A stretch of 64,000 nt of DNA. It comes from Cololabis saira. Its lineage: Eukaryota; Chordata; Actinopteri; Beloniformes; Belonidae. The translations under genes were made by a program, and so were the position numbers. Of the stretch, positions 21,845 through 33,591 are shown piece by piece. The notes below the pieces were generated by a model, which had not been told where the DNA came from, did no database searches, and worked only from the letters and a program-made list of their open reading frames with translations. The DNA lies in contig NC_084590.1 in NCBI RefSeq assembly GCF_033807715.1, positions 5,721,827 through 5,785,826 of the forward strand. Reading direction: 5' to 3'. The stretch's first letter is position 1. Each line of letters starts with the position of its first letter.

Positions 21845-23105
21845 TGTCTGGTAATTGCCGGACTTTGTCCGGTAAAATATGCCAAAGTCCGATATTTTAT
21901 AATATCTCCGGTCAAAATGTCCGGTGAAAATACTCCTCCCAAGCACAATTTCAGTTGTAATAAAATGGGTAATTTCCACATCATTTTATGAAAAAACATA
22001 TACTTTTTTTTACGAATGAGCAGTGTGTGTGTATGTGTGAATAAATGAATGTAGCCTATATGTGAAACTAAACTTTTTTTCTGCGCGGAACGAAACTTGT
22101 CGCATTTGTTTCATTAAATCTGACAAACCGCACACCACAAGAGAGGTCTCTGATATGGCGAAACAGGCAAATCTTAAAAGCTTTTTTCTTATGCTGAAAC
22201 AGCCATCCAAACCATCACTGATCGCTTTGGAAAAGGAATGATCAGTGAGGACGAGTCGGCTCCAGCCACAGCTCCACTCATTGATGCCACAAGTGTGCGC
22301 AGAGATGGCGTCGCTGTAATGACAGCGCTCCGCGGTTATGGAGGCTTGAACTTTTCAATGGCCTGTGAAGTTCTAATCAGGGATTTCGGTGAAATCCACC
22401 CCGAGTGGGCTCAGTTGGCCAAGATAGCCTGCGTGATCCCTGTCTCCAGTGTGCCAGCAGAGAGAGGATTCTCTCTGCAGAACCGCATCAAAACAGCGCA
22501 GCGGAGTCGCCTGGGGGAGGACAAAGTAACAAGACTGATGCGCATTGCAAGCTGTGCAGAGACACTTGGAACTTTTGATTTTGATTCTGCAGCTGCACTT
22601 CAGTGCTGCGAAAATGCACAAAAAGTAAACTGTTATACACCGGATCTAGGTGAAGGGATTTCCCCTGTTTGTTTTCAGTTTTTATTCCGTTTTATTTTAA
22701 ACGCGCGAACAGACATTTTTTTATTTCAAGTTGGCAGCATGGCCATGTTAATAAAATGTTATTTGCCACTCCAGATGTGTTTTTTATTTGTTTACAAATT
22801 GTTTTATTTTAGGGTATATAGGCCTTCCTCTTTATGTTCATTCATGTGTCAGAAGAGCGCAAGCTTCTGCAATATTTATTTATTTTTTGAAGTTACGCTT
22901 GCGAGTTAATTGACGGGACTTATTTTATTTTAAATACCCTGTTTTTCAATAAAAATACTATTAAATGAGTTGCATTGATATCGTACTACTGCATATGATT
23001 TATTTTTAACCTCAATAAATTCATATAGCCTATGTGACCGGAATTTCAAACATTTGTCCGGTAAATTGAAACCCTGCCGGTCACATTGTCCGGTGACAAT
23101 TTTTT
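21845..23105 (+). mobile_element. Internally deleted hAT element (ZNF862-like)
   Basis: Both ends carry clustered tgtccggt/accgg motifs in opposite orientation (21850-21925 and 23035-23100). Between them are the start of a transposase gene (ATG 22155, 28 codons, reading AKQANLKSFF) and its C-terminal domain in another frame. The central coding region has been lost. The exact termini are uncertain. Confidence 0.7.
22155..22909 (+). pseudogene. hAT transposase remnant: N-terminus joined to C-terminal dimerisation domain
   Basis: The short N-terminal frame from 22155 ends at a stop near 22240. The second frame, readable from about 22190, carries HPEWAQLAKIACVIPVSSVPAERGFSLQ, the hAT C-terminal dimerisation signature, of the type found in ZNF862-like proteins and fish relatives. 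The catalytic core and zinc finger between these parts are missing, so the product cannot transpose by itself. It could bind an intact transposase, but that is inference. Confidence 0.75.
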
Positions 23106-23905
23106 CCAGCGGAAACAGTCCTGGCCACTTCGCTGCTCCGCTCCCGTCCTCCGCTCCCGTCCTCCGCTCTCGTCTCCGTCTCCCCGACACCTTCTCCTGG
23201 CTACGCCCACTTTGATTGCTGATTGGATCCCCACAGGTAAGTTAAACTTAAACTTATTTATATTTTTACATTTTCACATCACATTCGTCTTCTTTTTAAA
23301 CAGTCTTCTTTCACAGACACCAAAATAAAACAAATGAAAATGAAATAAACAATTATTTCTTTCATGGGATTTTACCAAAGGGTTACACTTGGCTGTTTGA
23401 TGGATTCAATCAAATTCCTAGCCTATGTTTACCCTCAGACCTATTTTTCACAGCACAGAAATGAGACACATTTAGCCTAAACATCCACCATCATAGAGGA
23501 TGTTTTTATTTATTGTCTCTTTTATTGTGAAAATACTGCAGAAAACAAAAATGACTCTGTTGATGAGAGAAAACGTTTGGAACTATTCTGCTGTGTCCAG
23601 AGGACTGACTGTTTTGTGAACATCTTAAAGCAGTTCACACTATCTTAGTCATAAGCTTTGTTCTTCTAAATTCACGATAGTTGTAGATGATTCCATTCAA
23701 AAGGACAGTATTGGAGCCCATGTTGAACATTAATGTCCACCCCTGAACAATATCGTACTGCAGCAACAATGACTCGTTAAACATGCCAGTTTGCATTTTA
23801 TTTCCCGAGTAATGATCACTGAAACTCATGTTTTGACTCATCAGGGATTTATTGCATGAACAGGTGTAACAGGAGCACAAGTATAAAAGTGCCAAGCACT
23901 ACACA
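23106..23905. other. 3' flank of the actinoporin-like gene, no recognised feature
   Basis: A GC-richer stretch at 23120-23230, then AT-rich sequence. Small frames show no domain. The polyadenylation signal of the next gene ends at 23911. Confidence 0.4.
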
Positions 23906-23940
23906 GCAGGTTTATTCTGAAGTGAAAGTGTATCAGCTGC

Positions 23941-25559
23941 TCAGTAAGGGCGTTGCATCATGGGAGAGAAGAGCTTGTCCCACACCTCCACCTTCAAAAT
24001 AGCCCTCCCCATGGGTGACATGGTAGCCTTGATGTCCAGGTTGGGACCGTCAAAGGTGAGCCCGCTGCCTTTGGCCTCCTCCCGCACAAAGCCTTGCTGC
24101 TCTTTGTTGTAATACATTTCTTCGAATAGTTTCTTGTTGCACTCTTTCTCCTGGTTGTAGATCCCCAGGCCCAGCCAGTTCTTGTACATGTTGTAGTCGT
24201 AAGGCACAGAGAACATCATTGCGACTATCTCTTTAGCGCAATTGCTATGTCTCTCAAACAGCTCGTAGGTCAGTACGCCCACTGATCCTGTTGCTTTGGC
24301 GCTGGTCTTACCGAAGTTGCACACCTCGGTCTTCTGCGGCCGCACGGTGGGCTGGGGGGGGGCGTGGACGCCGCCGCTCTCCAGGTAAACCCTGGTTTAC
24401 CAGCAACAAAACAAGAAAAGATAGTCAAGAGATGGTCAAGCTGCACTTCTGCATGTTTCAGCTCCACTTAACCCTCGTTAATGACCTAATTCTCCTATCC
24501 TTCCTTCCTTCTTTCCTTCATTCCTTCTTTTCTCCCCTTGTACATTCTTTCCTTCTTTTCTCCTTTCCTTCCTTCATTCTTTTTTCCCTTCCTTTCTTTT
24601 TTCCTCCCTTCCTTCCTTCTTTTTTGCCTTCTTTCCTTCCTTCCTTCCTTCCTTCCTTCCTTCCTTCCTTCCTTCCTTCCTTCCTTCCTTCCTTCCTTCC
24701 TTCCTTCTTTCCTCCCTTCCTTCCTTCTTTTCCCTTCTTTCCTTCCTTCCTTCTTTTCTCCCTCCCTTCCTTCTTTCCCCCCTTCTTTCTTTCCTTCCTT
24801 CCTTCCTTTCTCCCTTCCTTCCTTCCTTCCTTATTTTCTCCCTTCCTTCCTTATTTTCTCCCTTCCTTCCTTCTTTCCTTCCTTCCTTCTTTTCTCCCTT
24901 CCTTCCTTCTTTCCTTCTGTCCTTTTTTCCCTTCCTTCCTTCCTTCCTTCCTTCCTTCCTTCCTTCCTTCCTTCCTTCTTTCCTCCCTTCTTTTCTCCCT
25001 TCCTTCCTTCCTTCTTTCCTGCCTTCCTTCCTTCCTTCCTTCCTTCCTTCCTTCCTTCCTTCCTTCCTTCCTTCCTTCCTTCCTTCCTTCCTTCCTTCCT
25101 TCCTTCTTTTCTTTCTTCCTTCCTTCCTTCTTTGCTCCCTTCCTTCCTTCTTTCCTTCCTTCCTTCTTTTCTCCCTTCCTTCCTTCTTTCCTTCTGTCCT
25201 TTTTTCCCTTCCTTCCTTCCTTCCTTCCTTCCTTCCTTCCTTCCTTCCTTCCTTCCTTCCTTCCTTCCTTCCTTCCTTCCTTCCTTCCTTCCTTCCTTCC
25301 TTCCTTCCTTCCTTCCTTCCTTCCTTCTTTCCTCCCTTCTTTTCTCCCTTCCTTCCTTCCTTCTTTCCTGCCTTCCTTCCCTCCTTCTTCCCTTCCTCCT
25401 TCATTGACCCAAACACAGCACAAGCCACTTAAACATCCACTCATTGAACACTTACTTGGGGTTAATGAGGCAGTAATTGTTGGTGAGGTTGGTGATCTCA
25501 ATGGTGACATTTCTTCGGCTTGTGAGATTGGCAGAAACCGCCTCTGCTGATTCACTCAT
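23941..25559 (-). CDS. Actinoporin-like protein, gene 1 (184 aa, two coding exons)
   Basis: Coding exons are 25559-25456 and 24391-23941, joined GT-AG in phase 2. The product resembles sea anemone actinoporins and their fish relatives, small beta-sandwich proteins whose founders bind sphingomyelin and form membrane pores. The N-terminal part holds ITNLTNNYCLINP. The membrane-recognition region holds [12 protein letters not shown] and MFSVPYDYN-YKNWLG, which keeps the Ser and Pro of the head-group pocket. MYYN keeps two neighbouring tyrosines, and the C-terminal sheet ends in MGRAILKVEV. It has no signal peptide. The length fits the family (about 175-185). A likely untranslated first exon ends at 25681 (gacag/gtaag) with its acceptor at 25580. 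AATAAA on the minus strand at 23916-23911 gives a very short 3' UTR. Fish members are reported to bind membranes or glycans rather than act as venom; activity of this one is unknown. Confidence 0.85.
24495..25405. repeat. (TTCC)n microsatellite within the intron of actinoporin-like gene 1
   Basis: About 900 bases of ttcc repeats with scattered ttct and tccc variants, nearly filling the 1,064-base intron. On the transcribed strand it is (GGAA)n, a pure purine tract. All long Pro-Ser-Phe and Lys-Glu-Gly-Arg frames across it are artefacts. A block of about 200 bases near 24930-25030 recurs near 25195-25400, showing internal duplication. Confidence 0.98.
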
Positions 25560-25680
25560 AGTGCTGCTTGCAAAGGTTGACTAAAGATGAGAGATCATAA
25601 TGCTTTTAATAAATCTCCACCAGCTGTCTGAAAAATAGGTCTCAATAAACCCTTAAAAACGCAGGAATGAAACACCTTAC

Positions 25681-25780
25681 CTGTCAGGACCAGAGGTGCG
25701 TTGCTCACTTGTGCAGTGTCAGGTTTGAAATGCAGAGTTCAACTCTAAGATCATTGTTGCTGGGGAATGTGAAACACCCA
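25681..25780 (-). other. Probable untranslated first exon of actinoporin-like gene 1
   Basis: A donor gacag/gtaag at 25681/25680 pairs with an acceptor tctcatctttag at 25582-25581, giving a 100-base 5' UTR intron. Actinoporin-like gene 2 has a comparable intron before its ATG. The upstream limit is not visible. Confidence 0.5.
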
Positions 25781-25956
25781 TCAGTGTCTCCACCCTCAGC
25801 AAACACGCCCACGGACGGTCACTCCTTGTCTCAAACTGTCACATCTTTGTCCACATCTCTGTCTCAGGGATGGACCGGTATGCATTGTCGTTAAGAAGGA
25901 GGGTGCAGCCACTTACAGGAATGTTTCGCCTTACACACGCACACATGCATATATAT

Positions 25957-26690
25957 GAAATAAAAACGGTCCAAATCATCCCCCCTGAAATAAAAACGGT
26001 CGAAATCCTCCCCCCTGTAAAACTGCCATCCCTCCTTTCCATCCCTTATGTCATTTCATCAATGAATGTGGTTTTACTGCTATTTCAGCATTTAGAGTCA
26101 TCACCAGAAAAATAACACCAGAAAAATAACTTATTTGACAATTTTCGCCTGTTTCAAGTAAATTCTCACTTGAAATAAGTAGAAAAATCTGCCAGTGGGA
26201 CAAGATTTATCTTCTTACTAGAAGCAAAGAAATCTTGTTCCACTGGCAGATTTTTGTACTTATTTTAAGTGAAAATCTACTTGAAACAGGTGAAAATTGT
26301 TGTGTTTTCCAGTGATGAGTCTTGTTTTAAGTGTAATGAGATTTTTTTTACTAAAATTAGACATTTTAACTAGAAATAAGACAAATATTCTTGTTAAGAT
26401 TGTGAGTTTTTGCAGTGATCCATTTTACTTATCCTGTGAAGGACAGAGTCATATTGATAAGTTCAGAAAAGTGTTTTTTATTGTTGTGTTTTGATGTATT
26501 TGATGTAAGCCCAGTGGATATTTAAAGCTTACAGAAGGCTGCATTTAACTGCTGCTATGTCATTCCTGCAGTATTTCTGCAGGTGTTTTGGTCACTGCTA
26601 TTATTTGTAATATATTATATTATTTGAAATCAGCACAAATTATCTGTCCCCATATGAAAATCCACCATCCCCCCTGATTGTTTTTTACAA
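25957..26690. mobile_element. Dispersed repeat element with palindromic core, copy 1
   Basis: Starts with two 31-bp units (gaaataaaaacggtccaaatc...), has an inverted-repeat core (26096-26320), and ends near ccaccatcccccctgattg. Parts recur inverted at 31195-31383 and direct at 63836-64000. The outer ggggggatgg motifs face each other, suggesting terminal inverted repeats of a DNA transposon. Confidence 0.72.
26096..26320. repeat. Inverted repeat (two arms of about 100 bp)
   Basis: The arm with gcctgtttcaagtaaat and atctgccagtgg-acaagatt (to 26207) is mirrored by aatcttgttccactggcagat and ctacttgaaacagg (from 26231). The ends agtcatcacc and agtgatgagtct also pair. Confidence 0.9.
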
Positions 26691-26694
26691 CTCT

Positions 26695-26806
<112 letters not shown>

Positions 26807-27435
26807 GCCACAATAATGTACTGAATATAAAGGAAAATACTTTAAGTTAGTAAGATATATATGAACACACAGACAAACATGCATGCAATCAATGAATGGC
26901 CATAATATTAATATAATTATAGTCCTCTCACTGTCCTGAAAGCTCAGTTCCCAGACTGTGTCCCATCCCGGGCATGAAGACCCAGGAAGACAGAAGTTGC
27001 AACCACCAGTATTTATTTTTTTTCTACTTGCAAAGTGAGTTTTTTCAGCTTTCAGAGACATTATACGATGGGAGGGGCATCATGGTGGATGATTGAAATG
27101 TAGCTTTGAATAAAAGCATTGGTGTCTGAGTATCGGTTTACACCGCACCTTTTGTTTTTCCTCTGTGATTTCGTCTTTTTGGCACAATGTAGAGACATAT
27201 ATATATGTGTGGTGTGATTATGTGTGTAAGTAGATATATACATAGATATAGAGCAGATACAGTATAGTGTAAATAAGTATATTTATATAAATATTTATAT
27301 GGGCATGTGTGTACAAATATATAGAAATATTCTACTATGTGAATGTATGTATGTATGCATGTATAAGTATGCGTGTGAGTATAATTACAGTATATAATAA
27401 TAATAATTATTATTAATAATTAATAATGATAATAA

Positions 27436-27835
27436 TAATAATAATACTGTTGGGCAGCACGGTGGCTTGTAGGTTATCACTGTTTCCTCACAGCAAGAAG
27501 GTTCCCGGTTCCACTCCCAGGCCCAGCAGGGTCTTTCTGTGTGGAGTTTGCATGTTCTCCCCGTGCTTGCGTGGGTTTCCTCCGGGTACTCCGGTTTCCT
27601 CCCACAGTCCAAAAACATGCACGCTAGGTTCATTGGTGATTCTAAATTGCCCGTAGGTGTGAGTGTGAGTGTGAGTGTCTGGTTGTTTGTCTGTATATGT
27701 GGCCCTGCGATGGACTGGTGACCTGTCCAGGGTGTAACCCCTGCCTCTCACCTGAAAATAGCTGGGATAGGCTCCAGCAGACCCCCGTGACCCCGCAGAT
27801 AAAGTGGGTATAGATAATGGATGGATGGATAATAC
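27436..27835 (+). mobile_element. tRNA-SINE-like fish repeat with (GGAT)n tail
   Basis: Contains gggcagcacggtggct, a degenerate B-box-like ggttcc-actcc, the conserved gtttgcatgttctccccgtg, ggtttcctccgggtactcc, gggataggctccagcagacc, and an aatggatggatggat tail. The order matches a very common teleost short interspersed repeat; the family name is not certain. Confidence 0.75.
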
Positions 27836-28326
27836 TGTTATTTAGCAGTGTGAGTACAGTGTGTGAATAATTATAAATACATGTTAAATGATCAGTGAAT
27901 GGGGGTAGGACTAAATAAGTTTACACTTCTTCCTACTCCTTTTTTGGCACATGTAAATCAAGATAGCAAGTTTTAAAGGATGAATTTTTTTGTTTTGTTT
28001 TCTTAAACTTCTCATTAAGTTTTTTTTACATGTACAAAAATGAAATAAGTCAAATCAAATCAAAGAAGCAAAACCTCTGCAGTCTGTTTGTCCTAATGGT
28101 TTAAATGATTTTATTTTCCTTTATGTGCAACCACCTTTTTATGTGTGACTTTTTTCTCCTCAATTTAAAAGAATCACTAAAGACACATGAAAGACCAAGT
28201 TTACCTGCATTATTTTTTTTATTATTATTCATTTGAAGCAAGTGACAAGACTTCATCAGTATCTGCTTCAGGACAAGTCAAATCCATTGCTTTTGCACAT
28301 GTTATTATCACAGGACTGCAGACCGC

Positions 28327-29629
28327 TCATCTTCCCATCTTATCATGCATCTCCACTTTAATAATGGCCCTGCCCTCGTCAGACATGCAGGCCCTCAGAT
28401 CCACGGCTCGGCCCTCGTACACCACCCCCGAACCATCGGCCTCGTGCCGCACAAAGTTGGTGAAATCTTTCTTGTTGTACATTAAGTCAAACAGCTTGTC
28501 ATCACATGCACGTGTGTGCTCGAAGATCCCTACGCCCAGCCAGTTCTTGTAGAAGTTGTAGTCGAACGGTACGGAGAACATGACGGCCACCAGCTCGTTG
28601 CAGTGGCGCTGGTGCATGGAGAACAGCTCGTAGGTCAGGACGCCTACAGCGCCCGACGCTGTGTTGTCGTCCTTGGTGAAAGAGCACACCTCGGACCTGG
28701 TGGTGCGCACAGTGGGCTGGGGAGGGCTGTAGGGGAAACCGCTCTCCATGTGGACCCTGAAAAGAAGAAGAAGGAGAAAGATATCAGTTGTGGTGTACAG
28801 GACTGTCTCAGAAAATTAGAATATTGTGATTTTCTGTAATGCAATTACAAAAACAAAAATGTCATACATTCTGGATTCATTACAGCTTAAGAAAACTCAA
28901 ATATCCTATCTCAAAATTTGAATATTCTGGGAATCTTAATCTTAAACTGTAAACCATAATCAGCAATATTAAAATAATAAAAGGCTTGCAATATTTCAGT
29001 TCATTTGTAATGAATCCAGAATGTATGACATTTTTGTTTTTTTAATTGCATTACAGAAAATAAAGAACTTTATCACAATATTCTAATTTTCTCAGACAGA
29101 CCTGTATAGTAATCCCTGGTTTTTCGCGGGGGTTACGTTCCAAAAAGAACCCGTGATAAGTGAAATCCGCGAAGTAGCAAGCTTTTTTTTTTTTTTATTA
29201 TTATAGAAGGCTTCAAATTGCGGAGATCAGCCCCACTACGGCCCGGGTAATTGGATTTGCAATTATGAAAGTTACTGCTTAGATTTATCAGCAGCACTCC
29301 TAACGCATCCCGGTGCTGGGAGGGTGGGGCCTTTGACGGCTCTTTGTCCGTATTGTTTTACTACTTTACATCCTGTTCTGTTTTCATCACAACTTTGAGG
29401 CGTCACAATTAAAGTACAATACAAATAACATTTTTAAGATAAATTGAATTATTTGGGCCACAAACAGAGAGCAGCTTTGTGTTTGTGTTTGGAAATCCTC
29501 TCATTGTGCCATCAGGGATTCTTACTTTGGGTTGATGAGACAGTAAGCGCTGCTGACATTAGTGATCTCAACGGTGCAGTTGCGGTTGGTGGAGAGGGAG
29601 AAGGCGTGGGACTCTGCAGTCTCAGGCAT
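28327..29629 (-). CDS. Actinoporin-like protein, gene 2 (177 aa, two coding exons)
   Basis: Coding exons are 29629-29526 (104 bases, the same length and phase as in gene 1) and 28756-28327. The start has CCACC before ATG. It shares [43 protein letters not shown] and the C-terminal AIIKVEM block with gene 1. Differences: the tyrosine pair of gene 1 (MYYN) is MYNK here, the protein is seven residues shorter, and the C-terminus is basic (MGR end). It has no signal peptide. The acceptor of the coding exon is cccctgcag (29643-29638), with a probable 5' UTR exon ending at 29835 (ctcaa/gtaag). AATAAA on the minus strand is at 28223-28218. It lies upstream of gene 1 in the same direction, a tandem duplicate. 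Pore-forming ability cannot be judged from sequence. Confidence 0.85.
28798..29104. mobile_element. Mariner-type MITE in the intron of actinoporin-like gene 2
   Basis: 307 bp with long inverted ends (caggactgtctcagaaaatt / attttctcagacagacctg), flanked by TA (28796-28797 and 29105-29106). The ends and TA target fit Tc1/mariner. The inner part is also partly palindromic (catacattctggattcatta facing taatgaatccagaatgtatg). Confidence 0.9.
29107..29175. mobile_element. Fragment resembling a pogo/Tigger-type terminus
   Basis: ttttcgcgggggttacgttcc followed by gtgaaatccgcgaagtag is a pattern seen at the ends of pogo/Tigger-like elements. The other end is not found; the rest of the intron (29176-29520) is unassigned. 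Confidence 0.5.
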
Positions 29630-29899
29630 GGTGGTGGCTGCAGGGGAACACAAGAGATGGAAAACATGTCCAAGTGTGGTCAAATGTAAAGATGCAATGC
29701 AGCCAGTGCTGCCAGGACATGCAGCATTTCATAGAATGTTACCAAAAGCAGACCTTTATCCACTAGCTGACAAAAAAATATTATCATTAGTTAGTATGTA
29801 AACTACACAAATATGACAAAATAAGGGCACTTACTTGAGGAAGTGTTGCACACAGGATGGCAGAGAATCCTCTGAGAACAGGTTGGAGTTTGCTTTGGA

Positions 29900-31194
29900 G
29901 ACCAGTTTGAAGCCTCGCCCTCTCAGTCACGCGTCACACACCAACCTCGCCTACGTGTGTTTGTCTTTCTTCCCTGGCTGTGCCCCATTGTTGGAGTGAT
30001 GTGTGTAATTTTGTGTCTGAAAGCATTGAAACTGATTTCAAATTATTTTGGAAGGATGTTTTTGGTGTTTTTGACCATGTTACGATTAGAACAAAGCCAA
30101 AAGAAACCTATTATCCTTGCAAAATTCCACATCCACAGATCCAAATTCTTACACAAAAAACCCTCTTTTTACTTTTCATTGTGAATTCAATCAGTATCTG
30201 GACTATTAAGTTTTCTATTAATTCGAAAGCAATCAAAACCATAAATGTACGTAAATGTTTTGGCTTTCTGTTATAATTTCATCCCCCCTGGCTGGTTATG
30301 TGTTTTTTTTTTGTTTGTTTTTTATTTGAGTTATACTCTATGTTATAATTCAACTTGAAATTGCATAATGTGAAGATTTGTAATCATTGTACTTTTTGCA
30401 AATGTTAAAAAAAATAAAAGTTTGTGTCTTTCTTCCCACACCCCCGGCTCTGCTGGTGTGGCAGCAAACTAGCACTCAAAGCTGGAAAAAAACCAACTGG
30501 AAGTACCTGAAAGTCTGACAAATGTTGCAAGAGACATTTGTGGAAATAATGATTCCCTTTAGATAAAGCCCGACCTGTGTGGACCGGTTCACCTGGAATA
30601 CACCAAACAGCCTTTGAGAAATGACAGTTTCTCCTTTACATGCATAGTACGTCTTTTCACTCAACATTGTTGTAACAGCGTCAGTCCTGAGCGAAACTAA
30701 ACGTGAACGCGCCCTCTTTTTCAGGTTTGCATGTTTTAATTGTTTCTCTTTATGTCCTATTCTTTGTTCGCAGCATGTCCCATCATGCAACACCTAGAAA
30801 CAAGAACACTAAAAAGTCGCCTCAACTGTTTGGTGACTAAAAATGCAGATCAAACTAATAAAAAGGCTTGATCTGTTCTGGGGACCGTACTGGAGCCTCT
30901 AGAGCTGAGTGTGCAAAGGAAGATGTTCATGAAAGAACATAACAGTGTCGGCCTCCAGTCAGACACTTCTTTAGATCTGCTGCAACACACACCGCTTCCC
31001 CAACAGCCAGAACCACCATTACTGACTCTCCTAATACATCTAATTTCCCTTCAGAGATTAATAAATTACTGTTGACTTGAACGGTTGAACTTATTTTGGT
31101 GTCACAGAGGGATCTAGGGGCCTCTACAAGGATAAACTTCTTGTGATGTGACTGGCTCCAGAACCCTACAGTCAGTACTCGAGTTGTAAAAAAC
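29900..31194. other. Spacer between actinoporin-like gene 2 and the array
   Basis: AT-rich with small frames of no recognisable domain. An AATAAA occurs near 30413. I see neither gene nor classified repeat here. Confidence 0.4.
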
Positions 31195-31383
31195 AATCAG
31201 GGGGGATGGTGGATTTTATCACATGGGGACAGATAATTTGTGCTGATTACAAATAGCAGTGACCAAAACAGCTGCAGAAATACTGCAGGAATGACATAGC
31301 AGCAGTTAAATGCAGCCTTCTGTAAGCTTTAAATATCCACTGGGCTTACATCAAATACATCAAAACAAAACAATAAAAAACAC
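31195..31383 (-). mobile_element. Dispersed repeat element, copy 2 (truncated, at the array edge)
   Basis: The reverse complement of about 26480-26690: gggggatggtggatttt, gcagcagttaaatgcagcc, ccactgggcttacatcaaat. It stops exactly where the gene array begins. Confidence 0.85.
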
Positions 31384-31538
31384 CACTAGTCTGAGCTCAG
31401 GCCAGGTCTTTATACAGAATCAAGAAGCAAAGATAAAGTCACAGTTCATGAGTAAAATCCTGTTTTATTTATATTCACATTAAAAGTTGTATAAAGAGTT
31501 GCTGCACCTGTTGGGACAGGTCAGCCAGACGGTTCCTG

Positions 31539-32698
31539 CTAGGATCCATGCTGCAGTTGGACCCGGCTCCATTTGGAGTCTTGACGAGCAGCCGGAGGCT
31601 GTGGCTTGTACACGGCCAGCTGCTGGCGAGGTGGTGCCAGGACCTGAACCGGCTTCTGGGTCCTCACTTGCTCAGCAGGATCCCTAAACCTCCTGATGGG
31701 AGAGCCACCGAGGTGCTGAGGAATGTTGTGGACCGTGGCCGGACCAGAAGCTCCAGCTCTGCTCCCGGGGACTACCTGGGCTGGGATCCTGAAGTTGGGG
31801 ATACCTGCACTTCCAGTACCAGTCTGAGGGGAGCGGTGAGCTTTAGAGCGCCGCCGTGATGCCCTCTTTGCTGGGGCGCGAGCGTACGTCTGCATCCGTA
31901 CATGGTTTCCACCTGGAGAAGCACCAACCGGGCTGAACAGGACGGAGCCCATCTGATTGTAGCTGGAGGGACTTTTAGCAGCAACGCTAGAAGGTTCCTG
32001 AGCTGCAGACGGGAGAGAAGCCGACCCAGAGGAGGAGCTTCCTGTAGGACCAAACATGGAGGCAGCGCTCCGAGGTAGAGGCTGGACAGCAGGTAGCGTA
32101 GCCTGCTGAGCTGACCCAGCTCCAGTTCTGCTCTCCTCACCTGGACCCTGCTGGTTCTGACTCACAGCAGTGAAGAGGACAGATGTTCTTTGTAGCTCAG
32201 GTTGGACATTGTCCTCGTTGGACACCAAGCTGCTCTGCATCGGTCCTGCAGAGTTTTGGGCTGGCTGGAAAGGAGTTTGTGTGTAGTCCCTGGTTGAAAG
32301 TCCTGGACCAGAACCCCTTTGGGCCGCAGGGGCAACACTGAAACCTCGACTCTGGAATGGACGTGGAGACACAAAGACTTGTCTGACCTGGTTCTGGGGA
32401 GAGCCACCAAGTCTCCTTGGACGGACATCTTGGTCCAGGAAGCCAACATGCCTGTTGTCTCTGGAGCTCTGGGCTGCAGGATAAAGACCATTAATCTGAC
32501 ATGAACCACAGCAGCAGGTGAACAGGTGTCGTACTCACCTGCTGAGGTCCAGAGGCAACGTGCACGCTCTGCTTGAGCCAGACAGACCAGCAGGATCCTG
32601 CTCAGGAACCAGGAAACCAACAGTCAGGAGAATAAAACCAGATCTACATGTCTGAATACAGCTGCAACCACGTACCCCAAACCAAGTCCACAAGCCAT
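31539..32698 (-). CDS. Secreted Ser/Pro/Gln-rich protein, array copy 1 (338 aa, three exons)
   Basis: I do not recognise the family. Exons are 32698-32676, 32597-32539 and 32473-31539, with GT-AG introns of 78 and 65 bases. Residues 1-17 (MACGLGLGILLVCLAQA) are a signal peptide split by intron 1. The mature part has a single cysteine (22) and is rich in Ser, Pro, Gln, Ala and Arg, so it is probably disordered. Landmarks are DRHVGFL-like DNRHVGF after residue 31, two SVLF motifs (about 125 and 204), the strongly basic APAKRASRRRSK (about 227-238), and a C-terminal VQVLAPPRQQLAVYKP. Upstream are AATAAAA (32775-32769), ATTGG and CACCTG (32819-32814) on the coding strand. The polyA signal is at 31469-31464. 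It is secreted by inference; its role is unknown. Confidence 0.82.
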
Positions 32699-33591
32699 CT
32701 CCAGGAGTCTCCGGTCTGGTCCAGCACCAGGAACACAAACACACTGAAGCTGTTCCTGCTGGTCTGGTTTTTATTGAAGCTGCAACCAATCAGTGTTTGA
32801 TGAAGATGTTCTGCAGGTGTTGCTGCAGAGAGGTCAGGGTGGAGGCTTTAGAGACCAAACCTCACTGATGAACCTCCTATAAGGGAGCCATACGTCTGTC
32901 AGGCTGGTACCAGCTAACAGGACTGTAGTGGGTTTTTGGTCAACAGTTCCTGTCGTGTTTAGGACGTTGTTCTAATAGAGAAACATTTTCAGCAAAGCTT
33001 TGGCTGTCACAGAGATGTTTTTTTTAAATCACGTTTGTACAACTTTTCTTTATTTCTGCACCGCAGGAATCAGATCGTGATGCTTCATGTTTTAAATATA
33101 AGTATAAGTTGTTCACATTGTTATACTTATGAGAGAGGTCATTGCAAACATCCACAATGCCAACTATAAGACTCTACATGTACATTGGTCTTAACCCGTT
33201 AATATATTACGCGTCACAGTAAAGTGGAACGAGGAGCCGTTTTTCGTCCCACCATCTTAAGTTATGGTGTTGGTTCTTAAAATACAAACTAGATAAAAAG
33301 ATCAAAGAACAACGCTACCCATAATGCAATGCGGTCAACAACTACAGCATGCTATTCTGTTGTCTTTTACAGCTTAAATCAAAAGAAATGCCCCCAAACA
33401 AATTATTTTTCAAGCCTCAACTTCTGACAGGAGCGCATCTAGCTCACGTGGATGTTTTTTTTTTTTTTTTTACATTTTTTAACTTGTAAGTTCCTTGTTT
33501 GGATGATTGATGATGAGCGAATTTTCATGGTTATTTATCCTCATCATCATATTCAGATAGATTTACTTGAGGGAAGAGTCAGGGAGGATAA

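Noticed and set aside
24291..25555. Long Pro-Ser-Phe (419 codons) and Lys-Glu-Gly-Arg frames
   Set aside because: They read the (TTCC)n intron tract of the actinoporin-like gene; a period-4 repeat keeps all frames open.
27436..27835. A possible tRNA gene
   Set aside because: Only a degenerate B-box-like stretch is present and no cloverleaf can be drawn; the rest is a SINE-like repeat.
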